Shown here: in pieces, positions 33,623 to 42,590 of the stretch
Layout: each line of letters begins with the position of its first letter
Numbering within the stretch: the first letter of the stretch is position 1
Assembly: GCA_946186115.1 (NCBI GenBank)
Contig: CAMHLV010000003.1
Coordinates: 1 to 64,000, forward strand
DNA from: an uncultured Prevotella sp.
Lineage (GTDB): Bacteria > Bacteroidota > Bacteroidia > Bacteroidales > Bacteroidaceae
Reading direction: 5' to 3'
Length of the DNA stretch: 64,000 nucleotides
Notes under the pieces: model-generated
What the model was told of the DNA's origin: nothing
The model's input: the letters and a program-made list of their open reading frames with translations, nothing else
Database searches by the model: none
Program-made: the position numbers and the translations under genes

Positions 33623-35677
33623 TTAGGCGCTGAAGCCCACCTGACGGCGTGGCTTCAGCTCGATGGTCTTGGGATTGAACTTCTCGTAGGCACGCTGGAT
33701 GTCGGTTGCCTCTATGCGCTGATAGACCTCACGGGTGAAAGGATGAGCGGTAGAGGCTAGTCGGTCGGCGAGGGCAGGGATGATGCCGTTGCTCACGTAC
33801 TGTTCTATCCAGCGGGCATTGCCGAAGTTCTTGTTCTTCTGTGCGACGGTATCGCGGATGGTCTGCAACAGCAGGGCTTCCGCCTCGTCGGTGAGCATAT
33901 ATTCGTCGCGAGCAAGCAGCGATTGTGCTATCTGCATCAGTTCGTCGGCGGTATAGTCTCTGAAATGGAACTTATATGGGAATCGTCCCACGAGACCGGG
34001 GTTCATCGTCATCAGGCGGTCCATTTCTTCTTTGTAACCGGCAAAGATGACAAGCATGTCGGGATTCTTCTCTGAGAGCGATGTCAGGAGGCTTTCCACG
34101 GCACGCCGTCCGTAGTCGTTGGTGCCTTCGCTGCTGTAGAGCGAGTAGGCTTCATCGATGAAGAGCACGTTGCCCTGTGCCTCCCTGAGCAGGTTCTTGA
34201 CGTTGTCCTCGGTATCGCCGATGAAGCGGCCTACAATGCGGCTTCTGTCGACGCAGATGACTTCGCCTTTCGAGAGCAGTCCCAGCTGGTGGTAGATGCG
34301 TCCCAGCATTTTTGCCACTGTGGTCTTGCCAGTGCCTGGGCTGCCAGTGAAGACGGCATGGAAGACGTCCTTCGTATTGGTGGGCAGTCCCTGTTGGCGA
34401 CGCTCGGCAAAGATTTTGACCTGATGGGCTATGGTGGTAATGCTTTTCTTGATATTGTCGAGTCCCACCATCTGGTTGAGTTCTTGCAGACTTTCCTCAT
34501 AGCCTGACAGCCGACCGTAGAGTTGTGTGAAGTCGATGTCGTCGGCCTTAAGTTCGTCTTTGTCAAACGATTGTGCCGTATCGGCCAATCGGCGCAGATA
34601 AGCCTTCATCACGTGTTCCTGATAGAAGCGGTTGATGTCGGCTCTGGTCCAGTTGGCAATGGTTCCGTCGTCGCATCCCTTTCGGACGGCAGCCATGAGC
34701 TGCCGTGAAACGTCCTCTGAAGGATGAAGGTCCCATGCCGTCATTTCGCTGAAGAAGCTGTGTACCATCTCCGTGGGAGTGGGTGGCAGCAGCGTCAGCC
34801 GTTTTGATTCGGGAAAGAATTCCCTCAGCGAGGGGTACATGTTGAAGAGTGCCTCGACTTCCTGGCAGGTGCCGGAAAGCCAGAGTCCGTAGCGATTGTT
34901 GCGTACGGCGTTAGAGAGCTGTTGGATGATGAGTCGTCCTCCAGTCCCTGTCAGCACTCCCACATGATCAAGACAGATGGTCTTTCCTGCCTCCGTTTCG
35001 TTAAGCAGGTTATTAAATCTGTCCATCGGATTTTGCAGTGTTGCGTCATAGAGTGTCGTGCTGTCGACCAGTTCCAACGATGACTTGGTGTACAGTTCGT
35101 CGAAGAAGCAGCGGATGGCAGGCAGTGGGTTCTCCTTGCCTTTGTTGATAAAGACATAGCCCGACGGCTGCCGTACCGAATCCTTGACGTTGAGGTGCAG
35201 GCAGTCGGCCCACAGTCGCATGCGATTCGCCTCAATCGTTGCCAGTCGCAGTTCCTTAGTGCCTGGCAATGTGGCCAGCACGCCCCAGGCAGTGTCGTTG
35301 GCCAGAAAGGACATTGCGATGTCGTCAGGGTCGAAAATGCCATAGGCATTGATGGATTGTATTTCGACATCTTGTTGCTCGTCCACCTGGAACTCCATCA
35401 CGCCCATGAGTGACTCTGCCAGCGAGAAATGCAGCTTGTAATGCCCTGCCAGCCAGGGGAAGCGGCTCTGCATTTTGAGCCTGACGGTACCACGCCGCAC
35501 TTTCGGGGCATTTTCTTCAGCGTCAGTACACATCAAGAAGTAGTCGTCGGCATAGATACAGCAACGAAAGTCGTGGTCTTTCATACTGTTTCTGTCGGTC
35601 TCCATTTTCATGATGAAGTACTGTCCTTCGACACTCATTTCCATGGATTTGATCAAAAGATTGTGGTTTTCAATCAT
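33623..35677 (-). CDS. CbbX/SpoVK-type AAA+ ATPase with long N-terminal region
   Basis: A 684-aa protein. The N-terminal ~400 residues have no domain I recognise; a middle segment (TICLDHVGVLTGTGGRLII, WLSGTCQEVEALF) looks like a degenerate P-loop ATPase. The C-terminal AAA+ domain is canonical: Walker A FTGSPGTGKTT (near 445), Walker B VLFIDEAYSLYS, an Arg-finger region NPGLVGRFPYKF, and a lid. CbbX-like ATPases remodel protein complexes. The frame is open to a TTG at 35758; the first ATG is 35677. The best promoter is at 36009-36016, implying a leader of over 300 nt. It converges with the regulator gene. Confidence 0.75.
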   Translation of the reverse strand: MIENHNLLIKSMEMSVEGQYFIMKMETDRNSMKDHDFRCCIYADDYFLMCTDAEENAPKVRRGTVRLKMQSRFPWLAGHYKLHFSLAESLMGVMEFQVDEQQDVEIQSINAYGIFDPDDIAMSFLANDTAWGVLATLPGTKELRLATIEANRMRLWADCLHLNVKDSVRQPSGYVFINKGKENPLPAIRCFFDELYTKSSLELVDSTTLYDATLQNPMDRFNNLLNETEAGKTICLDHVGVLTGTGGRLIIQQLSNAVRNNRYGLWLSGTCQEVEALFNMYPSLREFFPESKRLTLLPPTPTEMVHSFFSEMTAWDLHPSEDVSRQLMAAVRKGCDDGTIANWTRADINRFYQEHVMKAYLRRLADTAQSFDKDELKADDIDFTQLYGRLSGYEESLQELNQMVGLDNIKKSITTIAHQVKIFAERRQQGLPTNTKDVFHAVFTGSPGTGKTTVAKMLGRIYHQLGLLSKGEVICVDRSRIVGRFIGDTEDNVKNLLREAQGNVLFIDEAYSLYSSEGTNDYGRRAVESLLTSLSEKNPDMLVIFAGYKEEMDRLMTMNPGLVGRFPYKFHFRDYTADELMQIAQSLLARDEYMLTDEAEALLLQTIRDTVAQKNKNFGNARWIEQYVSNGIIPALADRLASTAHPFTREVYQRIEATDIQRAYEKFNPKTIELKPRRQVGFSA

Positions 35678-36325
35678 AAATGTTGAAATGTCATTTGATA
35701 AAACGTTGTGTGTTCTAACGAATCCGTCGCCCGTTGTTCGCACAACAGGGACGTACAAGAGTTTGTATGCCGAATAGGGGGTGTATCAGTATGTCAAAGA
35801 GCGTGCGAGCCGAAGGCAGAGCCAAGCTTGCTTGAGCTTTGCTGAGGCGAAGCCGGTTTTCGAGCCGAAGGCTCATAGAGCGCGTGAGAGTTCTGGCATT
35901 GCCAGAGGGCGCAAGCCTGTACACATGGCATTAGGGGCCATGCGTTGGCGTCATTGTCGTTGTAATGCGAAATGCGTTAGATAATCTTTCCTTTCATATT
36001 TGGGGCTGCAAAGATATGAATAAATCCTGATATCCGCCAATATTTTTCTGGATAATTTCCGACTTTAACATTTCCACCTTATTATATATACAAGACATTG
36101 ATGGACAAGGGGAGATAGTATGAAGCAAACAGGGATTTAGCTTGTACCTAAGGGGAAGTTTGCCTGAGGCGAGCGGGTTCGCAGCGGGCGGGGAAATAAT
36201 CAGCAGCGCCCGCTGCTAATATCGGCAGCGGGCGGGGAAATTGTCGGCAGCGTTTGCTGCGGACCAAGTTTTATACTGAACGGACCAGAGAGTCCCTTAA
36301 TCTATACGCAGTACGGCGTGACAGG
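35678..36325. other. Structured non-coding region between AAA+ ATPase and upp copy 2
   Basis: This 648-bp gap holds no gene I can support. At 35800-35880 are three small hairpins with GAA triloops (GAGCCGAAGGC, GGCGAAGCC, GAGCCGAAGGCTC). At 36165-36264 GC-rich units recur: GCAGCGGGCGGGGAAAT at 36181-36197 and again at 36225-36241. Between and after them are palindromes GCAGCGCCCGCTGC (36203-36216) and GCAGCGTTTGCTGC (36247-36260). The left part would be in the 5' leader of the AAA+ transcript. Confidence 0.6.
36009..36016 (-). promoter_or_regulatory. -7 box (TATCTTTG), probable AAA+ ATPase promoter
   Basis: A TAnnTTTG match on the minus strand inside the 648-bp gap. If used, the leader is about 325 nt and includes the GAA-triloop hairpins. 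Confidence 0.5.
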
Positions 36326-37012
36326 TTAGCGCTTATCGGCTATTTTGCGGAAGCTCTGTAGCTTTTCGCCGAAGCAGAGATCGCCGCAATCGCCGAATCC
36401 CGGTACGATGTACTTCTGAGGGTTCAGCCCCTGGTCGATAGAGGCGCACCAGAGCGTGGCATCGTCGGGCAGTACCTCCCTCACCACGTCAATGCCCTCC
36501 GGAGCAGCTATGACGCAGCAGACATGCATCTTCTTGGGCTTGCCCGACATGAGCAGTGCCTCGATGGCTGCCGCCATTGAACCGCCGGTGGCCAGCATGG
36601 GGTCGGTGATGATGAGCGTCTTGCCCTTGACGCTGGGCGCAGCGATGTAGTCGGCATGGATGCCTACCTCGGTATGCTCGCGGTTGATGTACATGCGGAA
36701 AGCAGAGACAAAGGCATTGTCGGCACGGTCGAAGATGTCGAGGAAGCCTTGGTGGAACGGCAGGCCGGCACGCAGCACGGTGCCCAGAATGATGTCGTCC
36801 TTCGGCAGTGGAATCTGGAGCGTGTCAAGGGGTGTCGTCACGGTCTTGGGCTTATACTCCAGTCGTTTTGACACCTCGTAGGCCATCAGTTGCCCGATGC
36901 GCTCGACGTTGTGCCGGAAAAGGAGTCGGTTCTTCTGCATGCTCTTGTCGCGCAGCTCGTACATGAACTGGTTGATAATGGTGTTCTGTTCTGCGAAATT
37001 GATTACTTCCAT
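36326..37012 (-). CDS. upp: Uracil phosphoribosyltransferase (copy 2)
   Basis: A 228-aa paralogue of the enzyme at 29424, very similar over its length, with PRPP loop IITDPMLATGGSMAAA and C-terminal YIVPGFGDCGDLCFG intact plus an extra ten-residue tail QSFRKIADKR. The open frame continues upstream to 37111, but the ATG at 37012 (MEVINFAEQN) matches copy 1, and a TACCTTTG box lies between. It is monocistronic, between a structured gap and pnp, and is the more likely housekeeping copy. Confidence 0.93.
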   Translation of the reverse strand: MEVINFAEQNTIINQFMYELRDKSMQKNRLLFRHNVERIGQLMAYEVSKRLEYKPKTVTTPLDTLQIPLPKDDIILGTVLRAGLPFHQGFLDIFDRADNAFVSAFRMYINREHTEVGIHADYIAAPSVKGKTLIITDPMLATGGSMAAAIEALLMSGKPKKMHVCCVIAAPEGIDVVREVLPDDATLWCASIDQGLNPQKYIVPGFGDCGDLCFGEKLQSFRKIADKR

Positions 37013-37056
37013 AGTATGACAGGTTTTTAGGGGGTGATGCTTATTGTTTAACAGCA

Positions 37057-37064
37057 CAAAGGTA
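37057..37064 (-). promoter_or_regulatory. -7 box (TACCTTTG) of upp copy 2
   Basis: A TAnnTTTG match on the minus strand, 44 bases upstream of the ATG at 37012. It confirms that the longer open frame is not the gene. Confidence 0.68.
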
Positions 37065-37130
37065 CACAATTTTTTGGAAAATGAAACATTTTCCTGTATT
37101 TTTCTTATCAATTCTAATACTCAATAGAAC

Positions 37131-37171
37131 AAAAAATCCCGATAAACATTTGGCGTTTATCGGGATTTTTT
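37131..37171 (-). terminator. Strong intrinsic terminator downstream of pnp
   Basis: A 17-bp perfect stem (37131-37147 with 37155-37171) has a 7-nt loop and A/T-runs at both ends, giving a U-run after the hairpin in the pnp transcript. It lies 10 bases past the pnp stop. Confidence 0.9.
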
Positions 37172-37181
37172 AATCTGTAGC

Positions 37182-39533
37182 TTAGAAGTCAAGCTTGTCA
37201 AGCTCGTCGGTGAAATCCTTCGGCTCGCGGTTCGGCTCGTGATACTCCTCGTTACGCTCAGGACGGGGGCGGTCGCCGCGCTCAGGACGGGGACGGCGCT
37301 CACCACGCTCGGGACGGTCGCCGCGCTCAGGACGGGGACGACGCTCGCCGCGCTCAGGACGGTCGCCACGCTCACGGCGGGCAGGACGCTCCTGATAGCC
37401 CTCGGGCTTCTCGATGAGCACACGGTGCGACAGTTTGAACTTACCAGTCTTCGGGTCAATCTCCAGCAGCTTCACCTTGATCTTGTCACCTTCCTTGATG
37501 CCAGCCTCCTCGACGGTCTCCAAGCGCTTCCAGTCAATCTCGGAGATGTGGAGCAGACCGTCCTTGCCAGGCATGAACTCTACGAAGCAGCCGTAAGGCA
37601 TGACGCTACGGACAGTCCCCTCGTAGACCTCGCCGACTTCGGGAATGGCCACGATGGCACGAATCTTGGCGATAGCGGAGTCAATAGAATCCTTGTTGGG
37701 ACCGCTGACCTGAATCTTGCCAACACCGTCTTCCTCGTCAATGGTAATGGTGGCACCAGTGTCCTCCTGCATCTGCTGGATGATCTTTCCGCCCGGGCCA
37801 ATGACAGCACCAATGAACTCCTTCGGAATCTCGAAGGCCTCGATGCGGGGAACCCAAGGCTTCAGCTCGGGACGCGGCTCAGCGATGGTATCGGTGATGC
37901 AGTTCAGGATGTGCTCACGGCCAGCCTTGGCCTGCATGAGGGCCTTCTCAAGGATGTCGAACGACAGACCGTCGCACTTGATATCCATCTGGGTGGCTGT
38001 CAGACCGTCGCGTGTACCGGTGGTCTTGAAGTCCATATCGCCCAGGTGGTCCTCGTCACCGAGGATGTCGCTGAGGACAGCGTATTTGTCTTCTCCGGGG
38101 TTCTTAATCAGACCCATGGCAATACCCGATACGGGCTTTTTCATGGGAACACCAGCGTCCATCAGGGCCAGCGTGCCGGCGCAGACGGTAGCCATTGACG
38201 AAGAACCGTTGGACTCCATAATCTGGCTCACCACACGAACGGTGTAGGGGAAGTCAGCGGGAATCATATCCTTCAGACCGCGCCATGCCAGATGACCATG
38301 ACCAATCTCACGACGGCCTACGCCGCGCTGGACCTTGGCCTCACCAGTACAGAACGGGGGAAAGTTATAGTGCAGTAGGAAGCGCTGATAGCTCTTGTCG
38401 AGCACATCGTCAACCAGCTTCTCGTCAAGCTTGGTACCCAGGGTAACGGTGGTCAGCGACTGGGTCTCACCACGGGTGAAGATAGAGCTTCCGTGAGGCA
38501 TGGGCAGGGGAGAAACCTCGCACCAGATGGGGCGGATGTCAGTAGTCTTACGACCGTCGAGACGGATGCCCTCGTCCAGGATGCAACGGCGCATGGCGTC
38601 GCGCTCTACGTCGTGGTAGTAGCGGTCCATCATGGCGTACTTCTCTTCCAACTCGTCCTCAGTGAGGTCGCTGTGGGCAGCAGCATACTGCTCCTTGAAG
38701 TCAGCCAGAATCTTTTCGAAGGCCTCGGCACGGGCCTGCTTCTCGAGTGCCTGCTTGGTGACGTCGTAGGCGGGCTGATACAGCTCCTTGTTCATCTGCT
38801 CGCGCAGATCCTCGTCGTTCACCTCGTGGTCGTACTCGCGCTTAACGTCCTTGCCCAGTTCCTTGCTCAGCTCAGCCTGCAGCTCGCACATGGGCTTGAT
38901 GGCATCCATGGCAGCCTTCAGGGCGCCCAGCAGGTCCTGCTCGGAAACTTCCTTCATCTCGCCTTCCACCATCATGATGTTCTCAGCAGAGGCACCGACC
39001 ATGATGTCCATGTCGGCCTGCTTCATCTGCTCGAAGGTGGGGTCGATAACATATTCACCATTGATACGAGCCACGCGAACCTCAGAGATGGGGCACTCGA
39101 AGGGGATATCTGAACATGCCAGTGCTGCCGATGCGGCAAAACCTGCCAAGGCATCGGGCTGATCAACACCATCGGCGCTGAAGAGCATGACATTGACAAA
39201 AACTTCTGCGTGATAATTAGAGGGGAACAAGGGACGGAGCACACGGTCAACCAGACGGCTCGTCAGAATCTCATTGTCAGAGGCCTTACCCTCGCGCTTG
39301 GTGAAACCGCCAGGAAAACGTCCTGCAGCGGCATACTGCTCTCTGTAGTCAACCTGCAGAGGCATGAAATCTGTTCCGGGAACTGCATCTTTTGCGGCAC
39401 AAACAGTAGCCAGCAGCACGGTGTTGTTCATGCGGAGCATTACACTGCCGTCGGCCTGCTTTGCCACTTTCCCGGTTTCAATTGTGATGGTTCTTCCATC
39501 AGGCAACTGAATCGTCTTTGTAATTACGTTCAT
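37182..39533 (-). CDS. pnp: Polynucleotide phosphorylase with charged repeat tail
   Basis: A 783-aa 3'-5' phosphorolytic exoribonuclease of RNA turnover. Two RNase PH domains are present (early [11 protein letters not shown]; second core with [14 protein letters not shown]), followed by a KH domain ([16 protein letters not shown], near 570) and an S1 domain ([20 protein letters not shown], near 635). After S1 comes an unusual ~70-residue tail of [19 protein letters not shown] repeats, then an acidic end [10 protein letters not shown]. The frame is open to 39578, but [14 protein letters not shown] at 39533 is the normal start. Confidence 0.95.
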   Translation of the reverse strand: MNVITKTIQLPDGRTITIETGKVAKQADGSVMLRMNNTVLLATVCAAKDAVPGTDFMPLQVDYREQYAAAGRFPGGFTKREGKASDNEILTSRLVDRVLRPLFPSNYHAEVFVNVMLFSADGVDQPDALAGFAASAALACSDIPFECPISEVRVARINGEYVIDPTFEQMKQADMDIMVGASAENIMMVEGEMKEVSEQDLLGALKAAMDAIKPMCELQAELSKELGKDVKREYDHEVNDEDLREQMNKELYQPAYDVTKQALEKQARAEAFEKILADFKEQYAAAHSDLTEDELEEKYAMMDRYYHDVERDAMRRCILDEGIRLDGRKTTDIRPIWCEVSPLPMPHGSSIFTRGETQSLTTVTLGTKLDEKLVDDVLDKSYQRFLLHYNFPPFCTGEAKVQRGVGRREIGHGHLAWRGLKDMIPADFPYTVRVVSQIMESNGSSSMATVCAGTLALMDAGVPMKKPVSGIAMGLIKNPGEDKYAVLSDILGDEDHLGDMDFKTTGTRDGLTATQMDIKCDGLSFDILEKALMQAKAGREHILNCITDTIAEPRPELKPWVPRIEAFEIPKEFIGAVIGPGGKIIQQMQEDTGATITIDEEDGVGKIQVSGPNKDSIDSAIAKIRAIVAIPEVGEVYEGTVRSVMPYGCFVEFMPGKDGLLHISEIDWKRLETVEEAGIKEGDKIKVKLLEIDPKTGKFKLSHRVLIEKPEGYQERPARRERGDRPERGERRPRPERGDRPERGERRPRPERGDRPRPERNEEYHEPNREPKDFTDELDKLDF
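37279..37368 (-). repeat. Two 45-bp direct repeats encoding the PNPase Arg/Glu-rich tail
   Basis: Units 37279-37323 and 37324-37368 are nearly identical and each encode a 15-residue Arg/Glu/Pro block. Partial copies flank them. Slippage here would change tail length in frame. Confidence 0.8.
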
Positions 39534-39615
39534 CTTGATTAAAACATCTAAAAAATAAAAAATAGGATGCAAATTCAATACCTACTTTCGCAGAAGGCAG
39601 TGACATTTGCGGCTG

Positions 39616-39623
39616 CAAAGGTA
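39616..39623 (-). promoter_or_regulatory. -7 box (TACCTTTG) of pnp
   Basis: A TAnnTTTG match on the minus strand, 82 bases upstream of the pnp ATG, leaving an untranslated leader of about 75 nt. Confidence 0.6.
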
Positions 39624-39705
39624 CACATTAATATAAAAAGAAACGAAAAAGGCCCTATTTATTATTGTTTTTTAGGAATTATGACAAGTTTTGTGTTTTT
39701 TTTCG

Positions 39706-39713
39706 TACTTTTG
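39706..39713 (+). promoter_or_regulatory. -7 box (TACTTTTG) of the DUF2851 gene
   Basis: A TAnnTTTG match on plus. The open frame's earlier start codon at 39665 lies upstream of it, so the ATG at 39749 is used. A five-codon micro-ORF (ATG at 39718, TAA at 39730) sits in the leader. Confidence 0.62.
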
Positions 39714-39748
39714 CCAATGAAATTACAATAATCGCATTCATTATCAGT

Positions 39749-41050
39749 ATGGAGCAGCTGCTGCACTATTGTTGGAAACACAGGATGTGGCCCGCTGAAG
39801 GTCTTCAGACCACCGACGGGCGTATCGTTGAGGTTATCGACCCGGGATTGCATAACCGCAATAGCGGACCGGATTTCTTCAATGCCAAGGTGAAGATTGG
39901 GGGTACTCAATGGGTGGGCAACGTAGAGATTCACGACCGATCGTCGCATTGGTATCAGCATGGGCACGACCGTGATGCCAATTACAACAACGTAGTGCTG
40001 CACGTGGTAGGCGAGGCTGACCGCGACGTACAGACGTCGGAAGGACATTTTGTGCCTCAAATGTGTCTGAAAGTGCCCCAGACGGTCATAGAGAACTATG
40101 AGGAGTTGCTACGTACCGACAGCTATCCTCCATGTTACCGGATTATTCCTAATCTCACACGCCTCACCGTTCACTCATGGATGGCTGCACTACAGACCGA
40201 ACGACTGGAGCAGAAGACGATTGCCATAAGTCAGCGTGCCCAGCAGGCCAACGGTTCTTGGGAGCAGGCTTTCTTCATCACACTGGCCAGAAACTATGGT
40301 TTCGGCATCAATGGCGATGCCTTCGAAGAGTGGGCGCGCCACATACCATTGCAGGCTGTGGGCAAACACCGCGACGACTTGTTCCAGATAGAGGCTATTT
40401 TCTTTGGTCAGGCAGGGCTGCTGGAACTTGAAGCCGTTCCAGAGCGCTATCAGCAGGCAGCACTCAATGAGGGCTATTTTGCTCGTCTGCGTAATGAGTA
40501 TAAGTATCTTTCACATAAGTTCTCGCTACAGCCCATGGACTGGCATCGCTGGCGTTTTCTGCGGCTGAGGCCTCAGAATTTCCCACATATCAGGCTGGCT
40601 CAACTGGCCAACCTCTACTACCAGCGGCGTGCCGGACTATCACAACTAATAGACTGTCGAGATATGGGCAGTATGGCCGACTGCCTGCGTACCCAGGTGA
40701 CTCCATACTGGGAGACACACTATACTTTCGGCTCAGAGAGTGTGCGCAATGCCAAGCATCTGTCGCCAAACTCGATCAGTCTGCTCATTATTAATACCTG
40801 TGTGCCTATGCTCTTTGCCTATGGGAGGCATACACTGCGCGAAGAGCTCTGCGACCGTGCCTTCGACTTCCTTGAGCAGCTCAAAGCAGAGAAAAATCAT
40901 ATCATACGTATGTGGCAGGAGTGCGGACTGCAAGTGCAGACTGCCGGCGACTCACAAGCACTCATACAACTGAAACGTGAATACTGTGACCGACGCGACT
41001 GTCTGCGCTGTCGTATCGGCTATGAATACCTAAAGAAAATTGAAAATTGA
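39749..41050 (+). CDS. DUF2851 family protein
   Basis: A 433-aa cytoplasmic protein found across Bacteroidota. The N-terminal block EQLLHYCWKHRMWP, then DPGLHNRNSGPDFFNAKVKI and NVEIHDRSSHWYQHGHD, is the DUF2851 signature and has the feel of a nuclease-like active site rich in His, Asp and Glu, but the function is unknown. The C terminus has a CxxxxCLRCRIG cysteine cluster (CDRRDCLRCRIGYEYL). Its last codons (KIEN and stop) lie inside a 7-bp-period array. A thioesterase gene follows after 18 bp. Confidence 0.85.
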   Translation: MEQLLHYCWKHRMWPAEGLQTTDGRIVEVIDPGLHNRNSGPDFFNAKVKIGGTQWVGNVEIHDRSSHWYQHGHDRDANYNNVVLHVVGEADRDVQTSEGHFVPQMCLKVPQTVIENYEELLRTDSYPPCYRIIPNLTRLTVHSWMAALQTERLEQKTIAISQRAQQANGSWEQAFFITLARNYGFGINGDAFEEWARHIPLQAVGKHRDDLFQIEAIFFGQAGLLELEAVPERYQQAALNEGYFARLRNEYKYLSHKFSLQPMDWHRWRFLRLRPQNFPHIRLAQLANLYYQRRAGLSQLIDCRDMGSMADCLRTQVTPYWETHYTFGSESVRNAKHLSPNSISLLIINTCVPMLFAYGRHTLREELCDRAFDFLEQLKAEKNHIIRMWQECGLQVQTAGDSQALIQLKREYCDRRDCLRCRIGYEYLKKIEN

Positions 41051-41061
41051 GAATTGAAATA
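41034..41061 (+). repeat. 7-bp period array over the DUF2851 stop codon
   Basis: Units AGAAAAT, TGAAAAT, TGAGAAT and TGAAATA run in phase. The first two units supply the last codons and the TGA of the DUF2851 gene. Confidence 0.7.
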
Positions 41062-41068
41062 AGACACT

Positions 41069-41476
41069 ATGAAGAACGACAAATACGCCTTTGAAACCCG
41101 TATGGAGGTTCGCGACTACGAGTGCGACATTGAGGGTATCGTCAACAATGCCAACTATCTGCACTATATTGAGCATACGCGTCATCTCTTTCTCAGGCAT
41201 TGTGGACTGAGTTTTGCCGAAATGCACCAGAAAGGCGTCGATGCCGTGGTGGCTCGTATGAATCTGCAGTATAAGTCGCCACTGAGATGTGACGATGAAT
41301 TCATGTCGTGTCTGTGGATAGAGAAGCAGGGACTGAAATACGTCTTCCATCATGACATATTCCGTGCCGACAGTGATGAGCTGTGCTTCAGAGCCGACGT
41401 AGTGTTAGTATGTATTGTAAACGGCCGCTTAGGCGACAGTGAGGAATATAACCAAGCTTTTGCACCATACCTATGA
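41069..41476 (+). CDS. Acyl-CoA thioesterase (4HBT hot-dog family)
   Basis: A 135-aa hot-dog-fold protein. The catalytic region VRDYECDIEGIVNNANYLHYIEHTRH (within 14-39) has the Asp and Asn-x-x-Tyr pattern of YbgC/4-hydroxybenzoyl-CoA thioesterases; the central RMNLQYKSPLRCDDEF strand follows. It probably hydrolyses acyl-CoA or acyl-ACP in lipid or menaquinone metabolism. Its last four bases overlap the dprA start (ATGA). Confidence 0.87.
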   Translation: MKNDKYAFETRMEVRDYECDIEGIVNNANYLHYIEHTRHLFLRHCGLSFAEMHQKGVDAVVARMNLQYKSPLRCDDEFMSCLWIEKQGLKYVFHHDIFRADSDELCFRADVVLVCIVNGRLGDSEEYNQAFAPYL

Positions 41477-42585
41477 ACAGCGAGATATTATACTCTATGG
41501 CCCTGACGCGTATGACGGGCTTCAATTTTGCTATAGCCAGGCAACTCTACATAACGCTTGGAGGGGGTACTAAGGTATATGAACACCGTAACGATATTGG
41601 TGATGTGCTACCAGATTGCACACCACGGTTGTGCGAGGCTATGAGGCATTGGGATGAGGCTCTGAAACGTGCTGAGGCTGAAGCAGCTTTTGTGCAGTCG
41701 AAGAATATACGTGTGCTAACGATGAACGACCCTGACTATCCACAGCGTCTCACTGAGTGTCCGGATGCTCCACTGCTGCTTTATTACAAAGGTTCGGCAG
41801 ACCTTAATCAGCAACGTGTCATTAACATCGTAGGAACTCGGCATTGTACTACTTATGGTCAGGATATTATACGTCAGTTCGTAAGCGAACTGCATGACAT
41901 GCTGCCACAAGTGCTGATAGTCAGCGGTCTGGCCTATGGCATAGATATCTGTGCTCATCGGAATGCAATGCAACAGGGATATGAGACAGTGGGAGTGCTT
42001 GCCCATGGCCTCGACCAGATATATCCTCATGCTCACCGTGAAACGGCCATAGAGATGCTGTCACAAGGTGGGCTACTCACTGAATTCATGTCACAGACTA
42101 ATGCCGACAAGCCTAATTTTGTGCGTCGTAACCGCATAGTGGCAGGCATGTGTGATGCCACAATACTGGTGGAAAGCGCTGCGAAGGGTGGGGGACTGAT
42201 TACTTGCGACATAGCTCGTAGTTATAATCGCGATGTCTATGCTTTTCCTGGGGCTGTAGGGGTAAAGAGCAGTGAGGGATGCAACCGTGCCATTCGCGAC
42301 AATCTGGCTGCTCTTATTACCTCAGCAGAAGATTTTGTGAAGGCTATGGGCTGGCCGATAGACTCGGAAAAACCTGAGAGTGTAGAGCGCCAGCTCTTTC
42401 CAGACCTTACAGATGATGAACAGCGCATAGTGGATACTCTCATGCAAACTAACGATTTGCAGTTGAATCTGATTAGTGTCCGTACCAACATGCCTATCCA
42501 TCAGATTACAGCCCTGCTGTTTCAACTTGAAATGAAAGGTGTCGTAAGGCCTCTGGCTGGAGGCACATACCACCTGCTGCAATAG
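41473..42585 (+). CDS. dprA: DNA processing protein DprA
   Basis: A 370-aa RecA-loading protein for incoming single-stranded DNA in natural transformation. The Rossmann-like DprA domain is complete (INIVGTRHCTTYG, VSGLAYGIDICAHRNAM, FVRRNRIVAGMCDATILVES, AKGGGLITCDIA; about 115-250). A C-terminal winged helix (IVDTLMQTNDLQLNLISVR ... LLFQLEMKGVVRPLAGG) and an N-terminal helical domain are present. It is translationally coupled to the thioesterase and converges on a ComEA-like gene. Confidence 0.94.
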   Translation: MNSEILYSMALTRMTGFNFAIARQLYITLGGGTKVYEHRNDIGDVLPDCTPRLCEAMRHWDEALKRAEAEAAFVQSKNIRVLTMNDPDYPQRLTECPDAPLLLYYKGSADLNQQRVINIVGTRHCTTYGQDIIRQFVSELHDMLPQVLIVSGLAYGIDICAHRNAMQQGYETVGVLAHGLDQIYPHAHRETAIEMLSQGGLLTEFMSQTNADKPNFVRRNRIVAGMCDATILVESAAKGGGLITCDIARSYNRDVYAFPGAVGVKSSEGCNRAIRDNLAALITSAEDFVKAMGWPIDSEKPESVERQLFPDLTDDEQRIVDTLMQTNDLQLNLISVRTNMPIHQITALLFQLEMKGVVRPLAGGTYHLLQ

Positions 42586-42590
42586 TCTGA

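Noticed and set aside
35715..35924. 69-codon minus-strand ORF in the AAA+ leader
   Set aside because: It starts at GTG, is Arg/Leu rich from GC-rich hairpins, and overlaps the probable leader and repeat block.
36170..36264. tRNA-like cloverleaf
   Set aside because: Hairpins are present but there is no T-loop consensus, acceptor stem or anticodon arm of the right size.
37239..38198. 319-codon plus-strand ORF opposite pnp
   Set aside because: A shadow frame over an unambiguous PNPase gene.
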